A stretch of DNA of 64,000 bases from Enoplolaimus lenunculus. Taxonomy: Eukaryota; Nematoda; Enoplea; Enoplida; Thoracostomopsidae. Numbering within the stretch: position 1 is the first letter of the stretch; the number at the start of each line of letters is the position of its first letter. The position numbers and the translations under genes were made by a program. The stretch is from positions 51,991 through 115,990 of the forward strand of contig JASANG010002036.1 in the NCBI GenBank assembly GCA_030248215.1. The letters run 5' to 3'. Shown one piece after another: positions 49,083 to 61,199 of the stretch. The notes under the pieces are model-generated. The model searched no databases, had not been told where the DNA came from, and saw nothing but the letters and a program-made list of their open reading frames with translations.

Positions 49083-50325
49083 CCACCTTTGACCATATAA
49101 TCTCACCTTTGACCATAACCCGAACTCCCAAAATCCTACCTTCGACCATATCCCAAAATCCCACCTTCGACCATATCTCGAAATCCCGAAGTCCCAAAGC
49201 CTCACCTTCGAACATCAAGAAATCCCACCTTTGACCATTTCGAAATCCGAAAATCCTACCATCGACCATATCCCGATATCAAAAATCTCACCTTCGACAA
49301 TCTCCCGAACTCCAAAATACCGCCTTCGACAATATCCCAAAATCCCACCTTCGACCATATACTGAAATCCAAAAATCCTACCCTCCACCATATCCCGAAA
49401 TCCTAAAATCCCACCTTCGACCATATCCTGAACTCCCATATCCAACCTTCGACCATATTTAAAAATCCCGCCTTCGACCATATCCCGAAATCCCAAAATC
49501 CGACATTCTACCATATACCAAAATCACACCTGCGATCATATCCCAAAATCTCACCTCCGACCATATATCCTGAAATCTCAATATCCCACCTTCGACTATA
49601 TCCCGAAACTCCAAAATTTTATCTTCGACCATATCCCGAAATCCCAAAGTCTCACCTTCGACCATGTCCCGAAATCCCGAAATCCCACCTTCGACCATTT
49701 CCCGAAATTCCAAATCCCAAAGTCCCACCTACCGTATCCCGAAATCCCAAAGTCCCACCTTCGACCATATCATGAAATCCCAAAATCCCACCGTTGACCA
49801 TATCCCGAAATGTTACCTTTGACCAATATCCTTAACGCCCAAAATCCCACCTTCGACCATATCCCAAAATCCCACCTTCCACCGTATCCCAAAATCCCAG
49901 CTTCGACCGTATCCCGAAATCCAAACATCCCAAAATCCCACCTTCGACCATATCCCGAAATCCCAAAATCCCACCTTCGACCATATCCCGAAATCCCAAA
50001 ATCCCACCTTCGATCCTATCTCAAAATCCCAACATCCCACTTTCGACCGTATCCCAAAATCCCATCTTCGATCATATCACAAAATCCCACCTTCGATCAT
50101 ATCCCGCAATTTCAAAATCCCACCTTCGACTATATACCGAAATCCCGACATCCCAAAATCAATCCTTCTACCATATCTCGAAATCCCACCTTCGATCATA
50201 TCCCGAAATCCCACCTTCGACCATATTCTGAAATCCCAAAATCCCACCTTGGACCATATCCCGAAATCCCAAAATCCCACCTTCGACCATATCACGACAT
50301 TCTAATGTCCCAAAATTCCACCTTC
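49083..50325. repeat. 1.24-kb minisatellite (CCCACCTTCGACCATATCCC)
   Basis: Units of 26-38 bp combine CCACCTTCGACCATATCCCG, AAATCCC and AAAATCC in varying numbers. The right half is more uniform. It ends about 155 bp before the WDR83 start codon. The apparent long reading frames on both strands come from a unit length often divisible by three and contain no protein-like sequence. Confidence 0.92.
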
Positions 50326-50480
50326 CGTCATACCTCAAATTCTTGTGATGGGATGGTGGAATTTTTGGTCGACAGCAAGGTTAATATGGGCCTATGTGAT
50401 GCATATTGTACCAAAATAGAGTATTGAATTTTGGTGTTGCGAATGTTCAAACCAATGTGACTATAGTAATTTTAGCTTAA

Positions 50481-53400
50481 ATGTGTTCAGCAATAGTTTC
50501 TGATCCAATTCTTTCCATCGATTGCAAACAAGGCGCTGTAAGAGCTGTTCGTTTTAATGGTGAGCTTTGCTTTTGCATAGTAGAAATCATGCGACGTATA
50601 TGCATTGTACTTTACTTTAGAATACGTTTGGATTTCATAAAGTCATTTTCGTTTGCAAATGAGTTTTTAGTTTCTCCTTGGTTGGAGGGTTCTTGTACTG
50701 TGCTTAATCGTAGCGAAATATATACGTAACTGCAGCGCGCTGTAATTGCTTTAAAATAAGATTTAACATGATGCAAGGCGTCGTAGCCCGGTATACCGCA
50801 ACCCTTGCGGTGTGTAGCTCAGGGATGTGCGGTCTCGGTTTCGGTAAGTCTCGGGATTTGGCTGATCTCGGTCACGGTTTTTTGAGCCTCGGTAGCTTTC
50901 AAACCGAGATCAAAGTAAAAAGACAAGTTCCCGTTATTTCTGGTCAACGTTCACAATAAACGGACGTCAGTTGGTTGTATTTGTTGATTTTTGACTATAA
51001 TTTTTTTGCTGTTTTTAGTAATATTGTTATACTTATTGTGTGATGCTATGAAGTAAATTAAACCCTAAACTTTTTGATATTGTTGCGTCAAAACACAGAT
51101 AGTTGTATTTATAGATGACATTTAAGGAATCGTGCCAAAAAATTTTAAAGTTCCAGTAACGCTAAAATATCATTTTGATAAACGCTAAAAAGCGTTTACT
51201 ATTAATAGAGTTTAAATATAGTGGCGATTGACGATTCATTTTCGTTGGAAAAAAGCTGAAAGCGTTCTATATTTTATCGTCGGCTTTGGCGTGGAGTTTG
51301 CTAAAAATTAAATTTTGCGGTAATTTTTGTGTTTAATATTATAAATTCTCAGCAGATGCAACAGTTACAGAAGTACGAAAAAACATTCAAAACTTTTGTT
51401 AAAAAGTATATTTTTATGCTCGATAACGGTCAAAAATTGGCAAAGACGAAGACCAAACCGGCTCGGCCTCGGTTGTCGGCTCTTGGTCTCGGTCTTGGTT
51501 GTCGGCTCTTGGTCTCGGTCTCGGTCTCAGGTCTCGGTTTTTGACCGAGACCGCAAATTCTGGCGTAGCTTTCATTTTACTGGTCAATAAAAATATGCAT
51601 TGGAATATTGGTGGTATATTTTTATGAATTGTGTCAAAAGTAAAACGCCATTTAAACGTTTTCACGTTTGAAACAGTATTTTTTAAATCGATTTTCTGTA
51701 AGTGGAGAGACGCTAAAATAAATCGCTTGCGTATCAAATCGCTATGTAAACGCTATTTTCGCATCAATGTGAACGCTTTTTTTTCAAACGCGAAATGCAT
51801 TTTGAGTTTTTGACGCGATTATTTACATTTCAGATGACGGTAACTATTGTTTGACATGCGGTAGTGACAAAACGGTGAAATTGTGGAATCCAGAACGAGA
51901 TATTCTCCTACGAACTTATACCGGACACGGATATGAAGTACTGGATGCCCGCGGGTCGTGTGATAACGCTCATTTAGCTTCCTGTGGAATGGATAAACAA
52001 GTGTTTCAGTGGGATGTAAGCACTGGAAAAACTATACGTCGATATCGGGGCCATGCAGGTACTATGGTGTGATTGCGCGGCGTGGGAGTTTAAACGGGAA
52101 ATGTAGTGGTAATTTTTGGCTCAAATTGGTTTAAGCGAACAAGTTTGTATTAAACTGTAACTTAATATTATTCAAATAAGTACGTTTTGATAAAATATGT
52201 TCAACCAGTGTTTAATACTTGGGCTGTGAATCAGACGGCGGAACCTAAATACAACTTAGAACGACAGACTTGAAGCGGATGTAGACATTTTGACGCCAAA
52301 ATGTGCTAAGCAGTTAGCCCTGATCGTTTTACTTGTCGTTCGCACACGATACGAACTCCTGTATACGTCCTTGATTTGTATGAAGTTAACACATTTTGGA
52401 TCTTTTTTATATGACTGTGTAACCCAGTAATTTAATTTCAGCACCTGTAAATGCTGTTTGCTATAACGAAGATTCAACTGTGATTGTGTCCGGGTCTACT
52501 GATACATGCGTTATGACGTGGGATGTTCGTAGCAAGAATACTGAGCCAATTCAGGTAAGCAAGCTGAATATTGCCCGCAGCAACTGTCCAGTGAAACAAA
52601 TTTGGTAGTTCTTATGTACTAATTTTCCATGATATTTTGACAGTTTTTCCATTTGTAAAACATTCTGGCGGTGAACGATTTTTAACACGGTAGGGTCGCA
52701 CAAAAATGTTTAAAATTGTATCTGTCGCATCCTAAAATGAAATCCTGGTTACGCCTCTGGCGTTATTTTCATTTCTTGTTCTTTTAAATAGTGCATAGCA
52801 GGAAGTCTATATATTAAAACTGGAACGCCTCATATACGTATTTTTGGCAGCGTTCCAGCAGATTTGTATAACCAAATGCCAATTTGCTTCTATGCTTCTA
52901 AGTGAAAAATTCTGAAGATAGAAGATTGTTGTTTACTTTTTCTTTGTGTTGTATTCTATAAGACGAAGCATGTTTGTTTATGCGTATATTTCAACATGTT
53001 TGTAATTTGTATATTGTCTTAAGCAGACATCAATTGGGATGTGGGTTTTCCTCTGCGGATGGTGGATCCCGGGGTCCATTATTCCTACCGGATACACGCA
53101 GGCTAAAAGATTTGTATTGGAATTGAATACACCTTTGTCAATCATGTTTCAAGGCTCAAGTGCAGACTTGCTTGAACAAATCCTTCTAAACAAAGGCCAA
53201 AAGACAGTGTATTTTAAAAGAGTTGCACATGTGTGCAGCTATGGATTACTAGTTATGTTTATGTTTAACATATGCAAATTTATAGAAACTGATGTTTTTG
53301 CAGAATCTCAATGAAGCGTCGGATTCAGTAACGTCGGTCGCTGTTTCGGACTACGAAATATTGTCCGGTTCAGCTGATTGCCGTGTGAGACGCTATGATA

Positions 53401-55980
53401 TGCGCGTTGGGAAATTACACGAGGATTTTGTTGCAAGTAATCTGATATAGTGCTTTGCTGTGAAAGAGGAAATTATAGTATTTTGTTAATATTGACAGAT
53501 ACTTGCTTAAATTTAGCTAAAAAATATAAATTGGGTTTTTAATAATTTGGAAAGTGCAACTTATTGTAAACGCAAGGAACTTGTTTGAAAATTTGCAGCT
53601 GCAATAGCTAAGTAAAATTATTTTTTCTGAATTGCTGGTGTTTTGACATTGGTATTTTGGTGCTCGGAAAGAGGGCTTACTAAGGAGAGGTGGGCTCTAG
53701 CGCATAGCTGACATAAAAATAAAAGATTTAACCTCAATTATTATTAAAATGTCGAATTGTTATCGTTTAAGGTAGCATTACAAGTGTTTCGTTTTCTCGA
53801 GACGGTCAGTGTGTTTTGGTTTCTTCGTTGGCGTCCATTGCAAGACTTTTGGACAAAGAAACAGGAGAATTGTTGGCCGAGTAAGCTTGTGTGTACTGTT
53901 TTGCACTTTAAGTTAAACCCTATTCACACATGCAAGTTTTTGCCGTGAGAACTTTCTGCTACAACTTACCCGAAATACTGGGAGCTGCAAGTATTGGCAT
54001 GAAAACATCAGTTATATTCTGAACCTTAACATGAATTTACATGAGTAATTTGCAAACGACTGCAATAAATATCAAGCATAAGCAATTAATTATCAGTTCA
54101 GCCAATGATTATTAATTCGACTGCAATGCTATTCATACTTATTATTCTTATTCTAGGAAAGAACTTGCCGCTGCAAGTTTCAGCTGGAAGTCACATTCCG
54201 TAAAGAAAGCTTTAGTCGAAATTTCTTGACTTCAAACTGCTGTAAAAGCCTACAATTTCTGTTTAGAAACCAGTAAATGCAAAACAAATCCAGGCATGCA
54301 ACACGTTTACACTTATGAATTAGGTTTAGTAGCACGAATTCCAGTGAATAATTTGCAGCTGCAAGAACTTCAGAACAGTTTTGAGACCAAACTTGCACAT
54401 GTAAGTTGCAATGGCAAATTTTCTCTACAAAACTTGCACGTGTGAATAGGGCTTAACTCCTGCCTGAGTTAAAATTTGAGCTGAATAATAACTCGTGAAC
54501 TCAAATTAGAAGAACGAAATATTGTATGTTTTGCAAGGAACATTAATTTGAAGATAAACATCCATATCAAACACTGGGAGGAGACAAACTTGGTCTTGGC
54601 GATGTTGTTAACAGAATACTTGAGAATCTGAATAAACTGCTAAGTAGAATAGAAATTGATTTTTACCGGAACAGGTTTCACTGCCGTAAAACGTTGCGTC
54701 CCTGCTAATTTTAGGTACGAAGGCCACAAAAATCGCACGTATAAAACTGATAGCTGCTTTAATCATAACGATACTATGGTGCTTTCTGGGTCAGAAGATG
54801 GCAACGTGTATTGTTGGGACTTTGTTGAGGTAACAGTTGTACAAACCTAGGGTAAGTAAGCATAGTTATATTTTAAAGTCAATTTGTATTTCGGTTAAAT
54901 GTGTGTATCGGGTATACTTTTAAATCAGTGGAACACGTGTGTCTATGTTGTTGTAACAAGTTGAGAATATTGACGTCATTGAAAAGTTAAAACAAGCAGT
55001 TTTAGCTCTATTTATACTTGCAAGTTTTTGCGGCAAAAACTTGCAAGTGCAACTTGCATATTGTACAAGTTCGTTCACAAAACATCTTTGAAGTTCTTGC
55101 AGCTTCGAATTTATTATTCACTGGAAATTTTATGCTGTTAAATTTCTTCGCACGTGGGAACGCAGTCGCAAATAGCTTGGATTTCTTGCACCTGAATTTT
55201 GATAAGCCAATCGGAAACTGTGTTGCTGAGCGCTTCTTGATTTTATTTAGATTTTTAATTTATTCAGGAAGTTTGAATTAGTTATTATATCCGTATAAAG
55301 ATGTTTTCAAGCCAAGAAATTTCGATCAAGACCTTGACGCGTGAACATTTCTTGCATCTAAAACTTGGAACTGCAAGCTTTGTTGGAAAGTCTACTCTGA
55401 GAACTTATAGCTGCAAATTATTCATGATGAGCATAAGCCAAGAAATAATTCATAGGTATGAATAGCCTTGCAAGTTGGCTGAATTGATAATTTATAGCAT
55501 CTGTATTTGGTGCAGTCATCTGCAATTATTCATATAAGCAAATGTCAAGGTTCAGAATCAAAGTAATGCTACCTTGCAAATACTCGCAGGGGCAGGTTAC
55601 TCGTGCAAGTTGAACTGGGAGTTCTTGCTGCAAAAGCTTGCGGGTGTGAATAGGGCTTGATGATGTTTAGTTTTTTAGATAAACAGTAAAATGACACATG
55701 TTGCTTTCGGTTGGATCCCGTTTGCTGGCAGGGCATCAATGGCATTAGACTACTGTTAAGACAAGGTTTAAATAGTATGGTGATAACGAAATCATCCAAT
55801 AAAATGAAGACAACTGTAATAAATAGCCATGAACGGTTTCAGGGTACATTGGTTCAAAAATTAAGACACTCAATGCCAACTGTTCATTCGATATCAGGTC
55901 ATCCAACGAAACCGCGACTTATCACTGCGTCAATGTCAAGAATTTATTACTGGAACATTGAAGTTGATCAGCAATCGTAG
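50481..55980 (+). CDS. WDR83: WDR83/MORG1-like WD40 repeat protein, 7 exons, 303 aa
   Basis: Exons: 50481-50559, 51834-52058, 52442-52554, 53304-53436, 53772-53880, 54715-54829, 55843-55980. All phases agree (912 nt). WD40 blades are clear: QGAVRAVRFN and DGNYCLTCGSDKTVKLWNP, GHGYEVLDARGSCDN and MDKQVFQWDV, VSGSTDTCVMTWDV, ILSGSADCRVRRYDMR, FSRDGQCVLVSSL and ARLLDKETGELLAEYEGHKN, and SGSEDGNVYCWDFVE. Identity to vertebrate WDR83 is obvious in DGNYCLTCGSDK, GHGYEVLDA and LLDKETGELL. WDR83 proteins are scaffolds in MAP-kinase signalling and are found in spliceosomes. They fold as a beta-propeller of about seven blades. The length is near the human 315 aa (from memory). The start is the first in-frame Met and gives an N-terminus slightly shorter than human. 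Exon 5 uses an AAG acceptor after TTTA. Confidence 0.95.
50810..51570. repeat. Intron element with GGTCTCGGT words
   Basis: Both flanks (50845-50910 and 51445-51565) consist of GGTCTCGGT/CTCGGTTTTTGACC words, with AT-rich DNA between them. They may be the ends of one transposon-like unit in WDR83 intron 1, but clean termini are not visible. Confidence 0.4.
53927..54452. mobile_element. TTAA-flanked MITE (ACCCTATTCACAC family) in WDR83 intron 5
   Basis: TTAA lies at 53923-53926 and 54453-54456. The ends ACCCTATTCACACATGCAAG and, inverted, GCCCTATTCACACGTGCAAG pair well. The interior iterates GCAAGTT and CTGCAAG words. It is the same family as 13033-13799. Confidence 0.8.
55003..55657. mobile_element. 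Relative of the CCCTATTCACAC MITE in WDR83 intron 6
   Basis: The right end GGGTGTGAATAGGGCTTGA and the left TAGCTCTATTTATACTTGCA are recognisable. The interior shares GCCAATCGGAAACTG and GCTGAGCGCTTCTTGA with 13033-13799. The flanks no longer read TTAA, so this copy is older or truncated. Confidence 0.65.
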
Positions 55981-57085
55981 ACCACCGTTGTGCCGGACAA
56001 TTTTGCCAATTCTGAATAATCCAATCAGTGGCAAATCGTGAAAACACAGAGCCTTTCGTCGATGAGTTGTGGCCAGTGTGAGAAATGACTGATGGAATTT
56101 TGGCAGGCCTGAAATGGGGAAAATATAACTTAAAGCATTCATAATGTATAGTTGTTGTTTGTGCTTTTATAGTTATCGGATATTTTCATTCAACAATTTT
56201 TACCAATTATTTGTCCGAATATTTGAAATTAATGTCTTTTTCGTTGTCAATGTATTTTAGACACTGCATATTTAAAGCTGTGATAAGCCAGGATTTTGTG
56301 TATTAACGTATAACTTCTAGTAAAATTTTTGTACCAGGTTTGGATGCTTGTCAGACTGTAGGGTAAATTATGTAAAATTGCCGACGGGGGTATTGTACGC
56401 CCTGCTTCTCTGTTCATTTAAACGCGTAACCAGGCTTGTCTTATCTTGTGTGACAATTTGCGGTATTTAATGAGTTACTGGAGATTTCACCAAAATACAG
56501 CTCGGAGCTTTGGCTTTGTTACCCTCTCGTTTTCTCTTTGTATGATGCTGTGTAAACAGGAGTTTTTCTGTACATATATTTAAAGATTTGACACGTCTTT
56601 TGTATTGTTTTGTTTAAAAAATGTACCTTTTAGCCCGTAATGCCAAATCTGTGTATAGAAATTTTTCGTCATTATGAATAACTTAAGCGTTGTGTTAAAT
56701 ACAGAGCGGGCAGCTATTTGCAAATCTGAAATTTTAGGGCGATTAAACTAGGCTTAGGCTAATTAGATTTGGGCTTCAAATGGTTTTTGTTGTTTGGCGA
56801 AGTGCAAAACAGAACACATAACAAGACAAAGTACTATTAAAATGCTGAATAATATTTCGCTTGGAAACAGCCTGATTCTCTCGTTTGTAAATAATGCAAG
56901 TTTGAGCATTGTTTCAGTTTCCTATCTCGTATTTATTAATATTTATCGTGTCAATAGAGCATATAACATTTCTCAAATTCCAACCGATAAACGTTCATTC
57001 ACGAAACATATGCGGCGTGTTTAATGTTTTACACTGTGGCTGGTTTTGCGATTTCTAAACAAGCAACACGCTGCTCGAAGTCCTA
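55981..57085. other. Gap between WDR83 and the small membrane-protein gene
   Basis: AT-rich DNA with one TTAGGC word pair near 56750. No coding exon or clear repeat was found. The WDR83 3' UTR must begin here, but no canonical AATAAA close to the stop was seen. Confidence 0.45.
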
Positions 57086-60000
57086 ATGGGCTCTGTTGTA
57101 TTTGTTGTAACCCTGTGGTTTTACAAATGGATTATTAAAATAGCAGTTTTGCTAGTCGGCGCCTGGATATTTCTTCTCCGATTTGGTTTTGTGTCGAATT
57201 TCGCGATAGAAAACGGTAGGAAACATTTCAAGTCTGCATAGGGCGAATCAGTATTAGAATTACTGAGATAATAGAGTCAAGGGTTTTTATAAGCTGAACA
57301 CATTGCTCTTAAACGAAACACTTGCTAAAGAATATGTACTGTTTAAAATAAGTTGTTTGAATAATTATCGCAGAGATCACATTTTTCGATGGGAATTATT
57401 TAAAATTGAGGTGGCTAATTATTAGTTTTGAATTATGAAGCTATGGTTCTAAGCGATTTTGTGTCGGAAACAAATTTTCAGTCGTGTATTCGGTATTTTA
57501 AAACACATCTGTGTCGCGGCCATCCGACTTTCCATTTATTTATTAGCACCCGAAGATTGCACTGTCCCACTGATATCATATGAGATTCGTTGTAATTTTG
57601 GAATATCATGATATTTGCGTATATATTCCACACTATCACGTGACATACACATTGAACATTTGAGAGCGTAGGTTTGTAAGCTAATGTAATGACAGTCGAG
57701 TTTTGTCTGTTGACCCAATATGAGAGCTCGATTGATAACGTTGACGTCGAATCAACATTGGACGAACCGTGAACCGCCTGCCCCAATTAGAACGAGAATT
57801 ACGCATCAGATGGCTACTGATTCATCTAAACTACTCTTGCAAGTAAAATCATATTTCGTCGGAATATTTAAAAAAGACGGCATAGACAAAGGTATATTGA
57901 AAGAATTTAGCAATTATGTTAATTAAATGAAGCCGAAAGTATGTTGGATACTATTATGACACCAGAGGAAGTTAAATTGACCACCATGCTCATGCAAACA
58001 AATAAGCTACCGGCAGTGACAGATTTCTTGTAAAATTTTACCGTAATTTCTCAACTAGCTTGGTACCTATTTTTAGCTGTCTGTGTAATAAGTTCCCAAA
58101 GTATGCACGTTTGACCGAATCTAAATTCGAGAGAATAGGTACTTTATGTTATGAGAATAAAGCATAAAAGACCATTAGGCAAATTGGCGTCCAACAAACT
58201 TATTAAATATTGATTATAAGATATTTACCCAAGTAATTCTGCTCTGTTAGCAATAAAAGTGAATAAACTTGTACACCAAAATCTGACTGGTATTCCTTTT
58301 CCGGATCGTACAATACAAGATAGCGTTTTCCATACAAAATCTTTTGCGGTTTTCGCGAAAGAACCAAACACACAAGTTAATGTTCCTTCGTTAGATCACC
58401 AAACAGCCTTTGACACAGTGGAATGGGATATTATGTTTGCAGTTATGCAAAGAATGAATTTTCGAAAAAAGTTTATGGCAATGTTGCAGCGAAGTTTACC
58501 TTCTTCATCGTTTATTGTTGACCGCAGAATAAGACAAGGTATTCGCTCGTATTTAGTTTCGCTCATACATGCATATTTTGGGAACTCATTATAGACACAT
58601 CGAAGAATAGGTGCCAAGCTAGTTTAGAAATTACGGTAAAATTCTACAAGAATTCTGTCACTGCCTTCAGATTTATTTGTTTGCATGGGCATGATAGCCG
58701 ATTTAACTTCATCTGGTGTAATAATAGCATCCAACATATTTATTACTTTCGACTTCATTTAATTTAACATAATCGCTAAATTATTTCAGCATACCTTTGT
58801 CTATGCCTTCCTTTTTATACAATCGGCCGAAATATGCTTTTACTTGCAAGAGTATTTCAGATGGATCAGTAATTGTCTTATGCGGGATTCACGTTATAAC
58901 TGGGGCAGGCGGGTCACGGTTTGTCCCATGTTGATTCGACGTCAACGTTAAACTTCGGGCTCATATCGGGTCAACAGACAAAACTCGAATGTCATATGAC
59001 AATAGCATGCAAACCAGCAATCTCAATTGTTCAATGTATACAAGAGTCGGTATGTTCTGTGATACTGTGGGACATTTATGCGATTATCATATGATATTCC
59101 AAAAGTACAACGAATATGATATGATATTTTGCGGGACAGCGTTATCTTCGTGCGCTAATAAATAAATGGAAAGTTCGACGGCAGCGGCACAGACCTGCGT
59201 TATAATACCGAATACACGCCTGTAAATTCGTTTCCGACACAAAATCGCTTAGAGCCACAGCTTTATAATTCAAAAATTCAAATATCAAAATATAGTATCA
59301 TATGATAATACGCTTCTAATTGTTCACTTCCCAAGAGCTGGATTTTATTAGTAAATTAACACCGCTACTGCAAGCGATAAGTGGTAGTGCTGAAATAAAT
59401 ATCGCTGAAGTATTTCTAGGGAAAGTAAAAAGATCAAATCATGCTATTGTGTTTAATTATGTTGTACAATATGCGATGTATTCAATTTAGAGATACAGAG
59501 TTGAGACCAAAATGGGTTAGAAATTTTGCCCATTACGGTTTTCAAAACAATTCGTATACCTTATGCCGTATGTGAATTATATAGTATGGGCCTTTCATAT
59601 TGTATGAATATTTTCTATGGCTTAGACCACAAATCTAGTTCCGCTATTGGATTTTCCTTCAGTGATTATAAACTTTTGCTTTAATCTGCTTATAGAATAT
59701 GTGTATCGGATACTTTTCCCGTTAGTTTTGTGCATACTGATGTTGTTATGTGTAATAGACTGCATTATATACATCCGAATTGTGTTCGGGACCTACTCTT
59801 TGTGTATCAGGGTACAACCGGAAGTCTGCCTCTATTTTCAGCTCCAATATAACTTTCGCTGGAGGTTCCGGTAATTTCGGACAATTTTGAGAAGAGAATT
59901 GTGGAGCGTTCGTAAAAAATGAGTTTAAAACCAAACGATTTAACAACGACTTACATATTTTTGCTATTTATATTTTTGATTCCCAGACGCAGACAGTGAC

Positions 60001-60310
60001 CAAGAGTGGGAAAAATGGACAGATGAAAACGAAGATATTAGCAGTTTAGAATTGGAAGAAACACAAAAACCGATTCTAATTAAAGGTACACGTTATATTA
60101 TGCAGTGAGATAAATATTCGAATAGTAACTGCGTTCTTGTCCAAATATATGAGTTTTGTACTAAGATTTATTCTGACTATTTCTAAATGAACTCTATATA
60201 TAACTGTAGCATATTTGTAATGAAAAATTGATGGATAATTTTTAGAGTGCAAGGCACAAAAAAAAAATTTAAAACAAGAAAATATATAATTAAAAAATAT
60301 TACCTCTAAC

Positions 60311-60344
<34 letters not shown>

Positions 60345-60971
60345 GTAAACGGAAAAAAGATAACCAGTTTATATACCTACATCCTGGTAAATAACGATGA
60401 TTAAGAGCAAGCGAGTCGGCTACACTGCAAAAAATGGCGAGTCAACTTGACTCTCTCCGAGACTACACACAAACTGAGTAAAAAATTCGACTCCCGCCTG
60501 AGTCAAATTCGACTCGATTTCTCTCTGGCGGAGTCGAATTTTGACTCAGTTTGTGTAGTCAGGAAAAGCCTATTTCGGAGAGAGTCAATTTGACTCACTA
60601 TTTTTTGCAGTGTACCTCAAACCCTGTTTCAGTGTAACCAGTTGCGAACTGCTATTTAGTATATATTGCAAAAACAACCGAATAACTTTTTGGCGATATG
60701 TATGGACGAACTGCTATACACATGAACGCTTCTCCAGCAAAAAAATTTAAAAGTTAGATTATTCAGTAGCATTTATTTGAATAACCTTCGTCTTTTTCTA
60801 GACGGATTAGTGATTCGTGAAATAACAGTGCGAAAACTTGTTGTTCCGCCTAATGCAACTTATGACGATTTACAAAAATTTGCTGCAAAACACTTAACCG
60901 CTACAAATCCCTCCGGCTCAGGAATCGATTTTGAAGAACGCGAACCAGAAGCTGAAAATTTGTGTGAATAG
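57086..60971 (+). CDS. Unknown single-pass membrane protein, 3 exons, 132 aa
   Basis: Exons 57086-57215, 59987-60085 and 60802-60971 join in phase (130, 99, 170 nt). The N-terminus has a membrane helix (WIIKIAVLLVGAWIFLLRFG) preceded by WFYK. The rest is soluble and acidic: DADSDQEWEKWTDENEDISS, then DGLVIREITVRKLVVPPNAT, YDDLQKFAAKHL, and an end rich in Glu (DFEEREPEAENLCE). I do not recognise the family. The VIREITVRKLVVPPNATYDD segment could be a small beta-type domain. The gene model rests on splice consensus, phase and protein-like composition, so exon 1 is less sure than exon 3. Intron 1 contains the fold-back LINE structure. Confidence 0.62.
57427..59273. mobile_element. Fold-back element: 0.7-kb inverted arms with LINE sequence
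   Basis: The left arm, about 57427-58115, is repeated in inverse orientation at about 58565-59273. Each arm consists of a GCGGGATTC-family element (57483-57805 and 58881-59219) plus LINE-like coding sequence. The arms are clearly diverged from each other but alignable throughout. The structure lies in intron 1 of the small membrane-protein gene. An RNA from it would form a very long hairpin. Confidence 0.75.
57811..58594 (+). pseudogene. LINE reverse-transcriptase fragment (L1/Tx1-like)
   Basis: The left arm reads SSKLLLQVKSYFVGIFKKDG, then a segment like TPEEVKLTTMLMQTNK, the usual region ahead of LINE reverse transcriptases. The centre (58259-58594) reads LDHQTAFDTVEWDIMFAVMQ, RMNFRKKFMAML and SSFIVDRRIRQGI, matching RT motif A (D-x-x-x-AFD) and the RGxRQG block. 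Stops and a frame change lie between the two parts and the YxDD catalytic motif is absent, so it is inactive. Confidence 0.8.
60310..60342 (+). repeat. Poly-A tract of about 30 bp
   Basis: An almost pure A run sits in intron 2 of the small membrane-protein gene, after an AT-rich segment. It could be the tail of a retroposed copy, but no source sequence is recognisable ahead of it. Confidence 0.8.
60423..60612. mobile_element. 190-bp palindromic MITE, CACTGCAAAAAATGG family
   Basis: TA flanks both sides (60421-60422 and 60613-60614). The ends CACTGCAAAAAATGGCGAG and, inverted, CACTGCAAAAAATAGTGAG are followed by paired GAGTCAACTTGACTCTC words, and the whole element is one imperfect hairpin. 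It is related in style, though not in sequence, to the CACTGTAAA family. It lies 190 bp before the last exon of the small membrane-protein gene. Confidence 0.85.
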
Positions 60972-61193
60972 TTATAAAAAGTTTACAGTTTTACCTTTAA
61001 TATGTTTTATGCGATATATCTATATAAACGTTTTAATACAAAGCCGATATGAAAGAACGGATATATACGCTGGGAAATACCTTTAAAACTGTTGCAGAGT
61101 ATTAACCAAAGTGCATATTAACGTTTTCATGGGAAAAGAAAGGCTTCCGTCTATATTTGCACCGTTTAATCTTATGAAGGTTTTGGCTTGCGC

Positions 61194-61199
61194 AATAAA
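61194..61199 (+). terminator. Candidate polyadenylation signal of the small membrane-protein gene
   Basis: AATAAA lies about 220 nt after the stop codon at 60971. It is the first canonical hexamer downstream. Assigned by position only. Confidence 0.4.

Larger units (their letters stand above)
46184..50480. other. Intergenic DNA between GK5 and WDR83: mostly repeats
   Basis: No exon was recognised. From left to right: a TTCCGG-type remnant near 46500-46700, a 37-bp duplication at 47157-47227, the hAT-like MITE at 47266-47547, a degenerate TTAGGC tract at 47600-48095, AT microsatellites mixed with the CTGTCCCAACTG minisatellite at 48190-48690, another TTAGGC tract at 48800-49075 and the long ACCTTCGACCATATCCCGAA minisatellite. 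Confidence 0.6.

Noticed and set aside
48321-50427. Several Pro/Ser- or Gly/Asp-rich frames of up to 205 codons
   Set aside because: They follow minisatellite periods (CTGTCCCAAC and ACCTTCGACCATATCCC) on both strands and carry no coding signal.
58259-58594. Host gene of 111 codons
   Set aside because: Its sequence is a LINE reverse-transcriptase segment lacking the catalytic YxDD and lying inside a fold-back repeat.
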